The notes under the pieces are model-generated. The model saw nothing but the letters and a program-made list of their open reading frames with translations, made no database searches and was not told where the DNA came from. The translations under genes were made by a program, and so were the position numbers. This document shows, piece after piece, positions 62,392 to 64,000 of a stretch of 64,000 nt of DNA. The stretch's first letter is position 1. Each line of letters starts with the position of its first letter. Source of the stretch: Treponema sp. OMZ 798 (GTDB taxonomy: Bacteria; Spirochaetota; Spirochaetia; Treponematales; Treponemataceae). The stretch is taken from the NCBI RefSeq assembly GCF_024181385.1, contig NZ_CP051305.1, forward strand, positions 2,790,001 through 2,854,000, written 5' to 3'.

Positions 62392-63009
62392 GTGAAGAGA
62401 TTTATTTCCTGTTTTTTGATTATCAGCGTTTTTTTGATTCCGATTTTTGCACAAGAAGAGGCTGAAACTCCTTCAAATAGTAAAATAGACGGTGCCACAG
62501 TCTTCCGGCCTGTAAGACAAGGCGATAAATTTATAAAAATAGGCTTATCCTTGGGTGTGCCTCTTTTTAATACTTCTGCCGACAAATTTGCGATTAAGCC
62601 GAATATTTGGCCGGGAGGCTCTATCAATGCAGCCTTCAGCTATTATATTTTAGACGGGTTTTCTTTGGGCGGAAGTATAAGTTTTCAGTTTTATCCTACA
62701 TTGGCAAAAAATCTTTACTTTGCTGTTCCTATAACCTTTGATATGGGCTATACCTTTGCTGCCGGAAAATGGCGCATTCCTCTTGGAGGAGGTATAGGCG
62801 GGGCAGTTCAGTCCTATAGCGGAAACGGAGCCCAGTACTTCGGAATGATTTTTAGATTTGATGCAGGAACTTATTATCAGTTTTCTCCCGAATGGTCCTT
62901 TGGAGGGGATGTGTCTTGGAATGTTGTTCCTCAGTGGTACAAGAAGAAAGAAAATAACCGTACAGGAAATTTTTTAGGTATCAGCCTTGCTGCCAGATAC
63001 CATCTTTAA
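62392..63009 (+). CDS. outer-membrane beta-barrel protein (treponemal Omp family)
   Basis: A 205-residue secreted protein with signal peptide MKRFISCFLIISVFLIPIFAQ, then amphipathic beta strands rich in Gly, Tyr and Phe, such as FSYYILDGFSLGGSISFQFYP and YFGMIFRFDAGTYYQFSPEWSFGGD. It ends in LAARYHL, a C-terminal pattern close to the outer-membrane insertion signal. It resembles the Tp0733-type proteins; from memory, folD and a lipoprotein flank that gene in T. pallidum too. The start is GTG at 62392 behind AGAGGTG. Confidence 0.82.
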   Translation: MKRFISCFLIISVFLIPIFAQEEAETPSNSKIDGATVFRPVRQGDKFIKIGLSLGVPLFNTSADKFAIKPNIWPGGSINAAFSYYILDGFSLGGSISFQFYPTLAKNLYFAVPITFDMGYTFAAGKWRIPLGGGIGGAVQSYSGNGAQYFGMIFRFDAGTYYQFSPEWSFGGDVSWNVVPQWYKKKENNRTGNFLGISLAARYHL

Positions 63010-63027
63010 TTAAATGGAGAATTCAGT

Positions 63028-64000
63028 ATGAAACTTAGAAGATATATTTTTATTTTACTGCCGCTTATTTTTATCGGCTTTATAGCTTGTAATGATAGGC
63101 CCATATTTGCAGCCATTGAACAAGAGATTGATTTAAAAGATTTTTCGGTTGAAGGAAATATCTTGAGTTTGTTGGAAGCCGGCGAAAATGTTTATGCCTC
63201 AAATAGAGGCGGAGTTTATTCAAAATCAAAAAAATCCGACGGTTCCTGGTCAAAAATTTTAAGTGTGTCAGGTACTCAAAAACTTGCACATGATAATGCT
63301 AATATTGTTTTTGCTTGTTTTGGTTCAGGGAGCGTAAAATATTATGAAGCCGGAAATTGGAATACTGTTCCCGGCTCCGGAAATATACGCATTATTGCCG
63401 GTGATAATATTGTTTTCGGGTATGATGAAAGCCAAGAAAAAGTTTTTAAGATAGTAAAAAATGCCGCTCCTTCCGAAGTAATACACTCCGGTAAGGTTGA
63501 TAGTCTTTTTGCGGCAGGGAACTATGTTGTAGTAAAGTCAGGCAGCTCTGAAACTATGTATAAGGCAGATACTTCTCCTGCCGCTGCTGAAGGAGGCTTA
63601 CCTGGCGGAGTGAAGGGTATGTGTTCAGCAGGTGATGCCGATAAAATATTTGTACTGGCCGGATCCTCAATCCATTATTATAATGGTAGTGATTGGAGTA
63701 GTAATACCAAATCAATATCTGACAAAACTCCGATAAGTATTTCATATTTTAAAGAAAGAAAAACCATACTTGTAGGCTGCACAAATGGGTATACCGAGGT
63801 AAAGCTAAATACGCCGATAAATCTTTCAAATGCAACACAGTTTAATCCGGGGAATTCCGGCTCTACAACACCGCCGGGCTCTTATTCGCAATATCAAACG
63901 ACTCTTGGAAGTTATTATACATATCCTGTTTTGGGCGTCGATAGGGACAACGGAGATTATGCAGTGTTTATGGGCATTTATTCCGGAGTAATTAAAAGAA
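63028..64000 (+). CDS. lipoprotein, partial at the window end
   Basis: The frame continues past the right edge; 324 codons are visible. MKLRRYIFILLPLIFIGFIAC carries a lipobox with Cys21. The mature part has repeated beta-rich segments, as in LLEAGENVYASNRGGVYSKSKK and AGDADKIFVLAGSSIHYYNGSD, which suggest a beta-propeller fold. TGGAGAATT precedes the ATG. It follows the outer-membrane gene by 18 bases and is probably in the same transcript. The binding partner is unknown. Confidence 0.75.
   Translation, partial: MKLRRYIFILLPLIFIGFIACNDRPIFAAIEQEIDLKDFSVEGNILSLLEAGENVYASNRGGVYSKSKKSDGSWSKILSVSGTQKLAHDNANIVFACFGSGSVKYYEAGNWNTVPGSGNIRIIAGDNIVFGYDESQEKVFKIVKNAAPSEVIHSGKVDSLFAAGNYVVVKSGSSETMYKADTSPAAAEGGLPGGVKGMCSAGDADKIFVLAGSSIHYYNGSDWSSNTKSISDKTPISISYFKERKTILVGCTNGYTEVKLNTPINLSNATQFNPGNSGSTTPPGSYSQYQTTLGSYYTYPVLGVDRDNGDYAVFMGIYSGVIKR

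Noticed and set aside
1..64000. CRISPR arrays, tRNA and rRNA genes
   Set aside because: No regularly spaced repeats and no tRNA-like TTC arms or rRNA stretches were seen on reading both strands.

Overview
The window looks like a chromosome segment of an oral-type treponeme (Treponema denticola group or a close relative). The evidence is AT-rich coding sequence, a spirochaete flagellar export block (fliQ-fliR-flhB-flhA), a TpF1-like Dps protein, a treponemal outer-membrane protein next to folD, BspA-type leucine-rich repeats, and Rpn and DUF4143 families that are expanded in these genomes. Species is an inference; no rRNA or tRNA gene was seen.

Layout. 1-11977: end of trkA (minus), an AddB/AddA-type helicase-nuclease pair, PTS enzyme I overlapping the GTPase der, then a MerR regulator overlapping an Rsm22/METTL17-type methyltransferase. 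11978-26453: a chemotaxis receptor and a U32 peptidase, two small membrane proteins, an alternative sigma-70 factor, an M20 peptidase with an EpmB/KamA-like radical SAM enzyme, a double cyclic-nucleotide-binding regulator with two exported proteins and a phosphofructokinase, and a treponemal DUF5312-like protein. 26584-34101: ptsN, then a low-GC accessory island carrying DUF1877, a C39-like peptidase, an AAA/DUF4143 ATPase, SRPBCC, VOC, SSB-like, XRE and DUF3021 genes plus broken Fic, ASCH and DUF4143 genes, tied together by two repeated intergenic modules. 34131-44531: rpoZ-miaA, the flagellar export genes, a metal-site-less iron-ADH homologue with a TrmH-type methyltransferase, an Rpn nuclease and two membrane proteins. 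44620-55498: an interrupted leucine-rich-repeat lipoprotein, histidine/folate genes (hutI, cyclodeaminase), threonine aldolase, an AAA/PD-(D/E)XK protein and a SWIM-SNF2 helicase. 55647-64000: copA with a fused copZ-like end, a cytidylate-kinase-like protein, a NUDIX hydrolase, dps and peroxiredoxin, folD, an outer-membrane beta-barrel protein and a partial lipoprotein.

The most unusual signal is regulatory. At least eight genes (ptsI, ptsN, rpoZ, the M20 peptidase, the DUF5312-like gene, the SNF2 helicase, copA, probably trkA and addB) have a sigma-70-like promoter whose -10 box ends only 6-10 bases before the start codon, with no Shine-Dalgarno sequence. This predicts leaderless or nearly leaderless mRNAs. 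Other genes have ordinary AGGAGG-type sites. A second notable feature is copA, whose 3' end keeps a strong internal ribosome site and in-frame ATG that could yield a separate CopZ chaperone.
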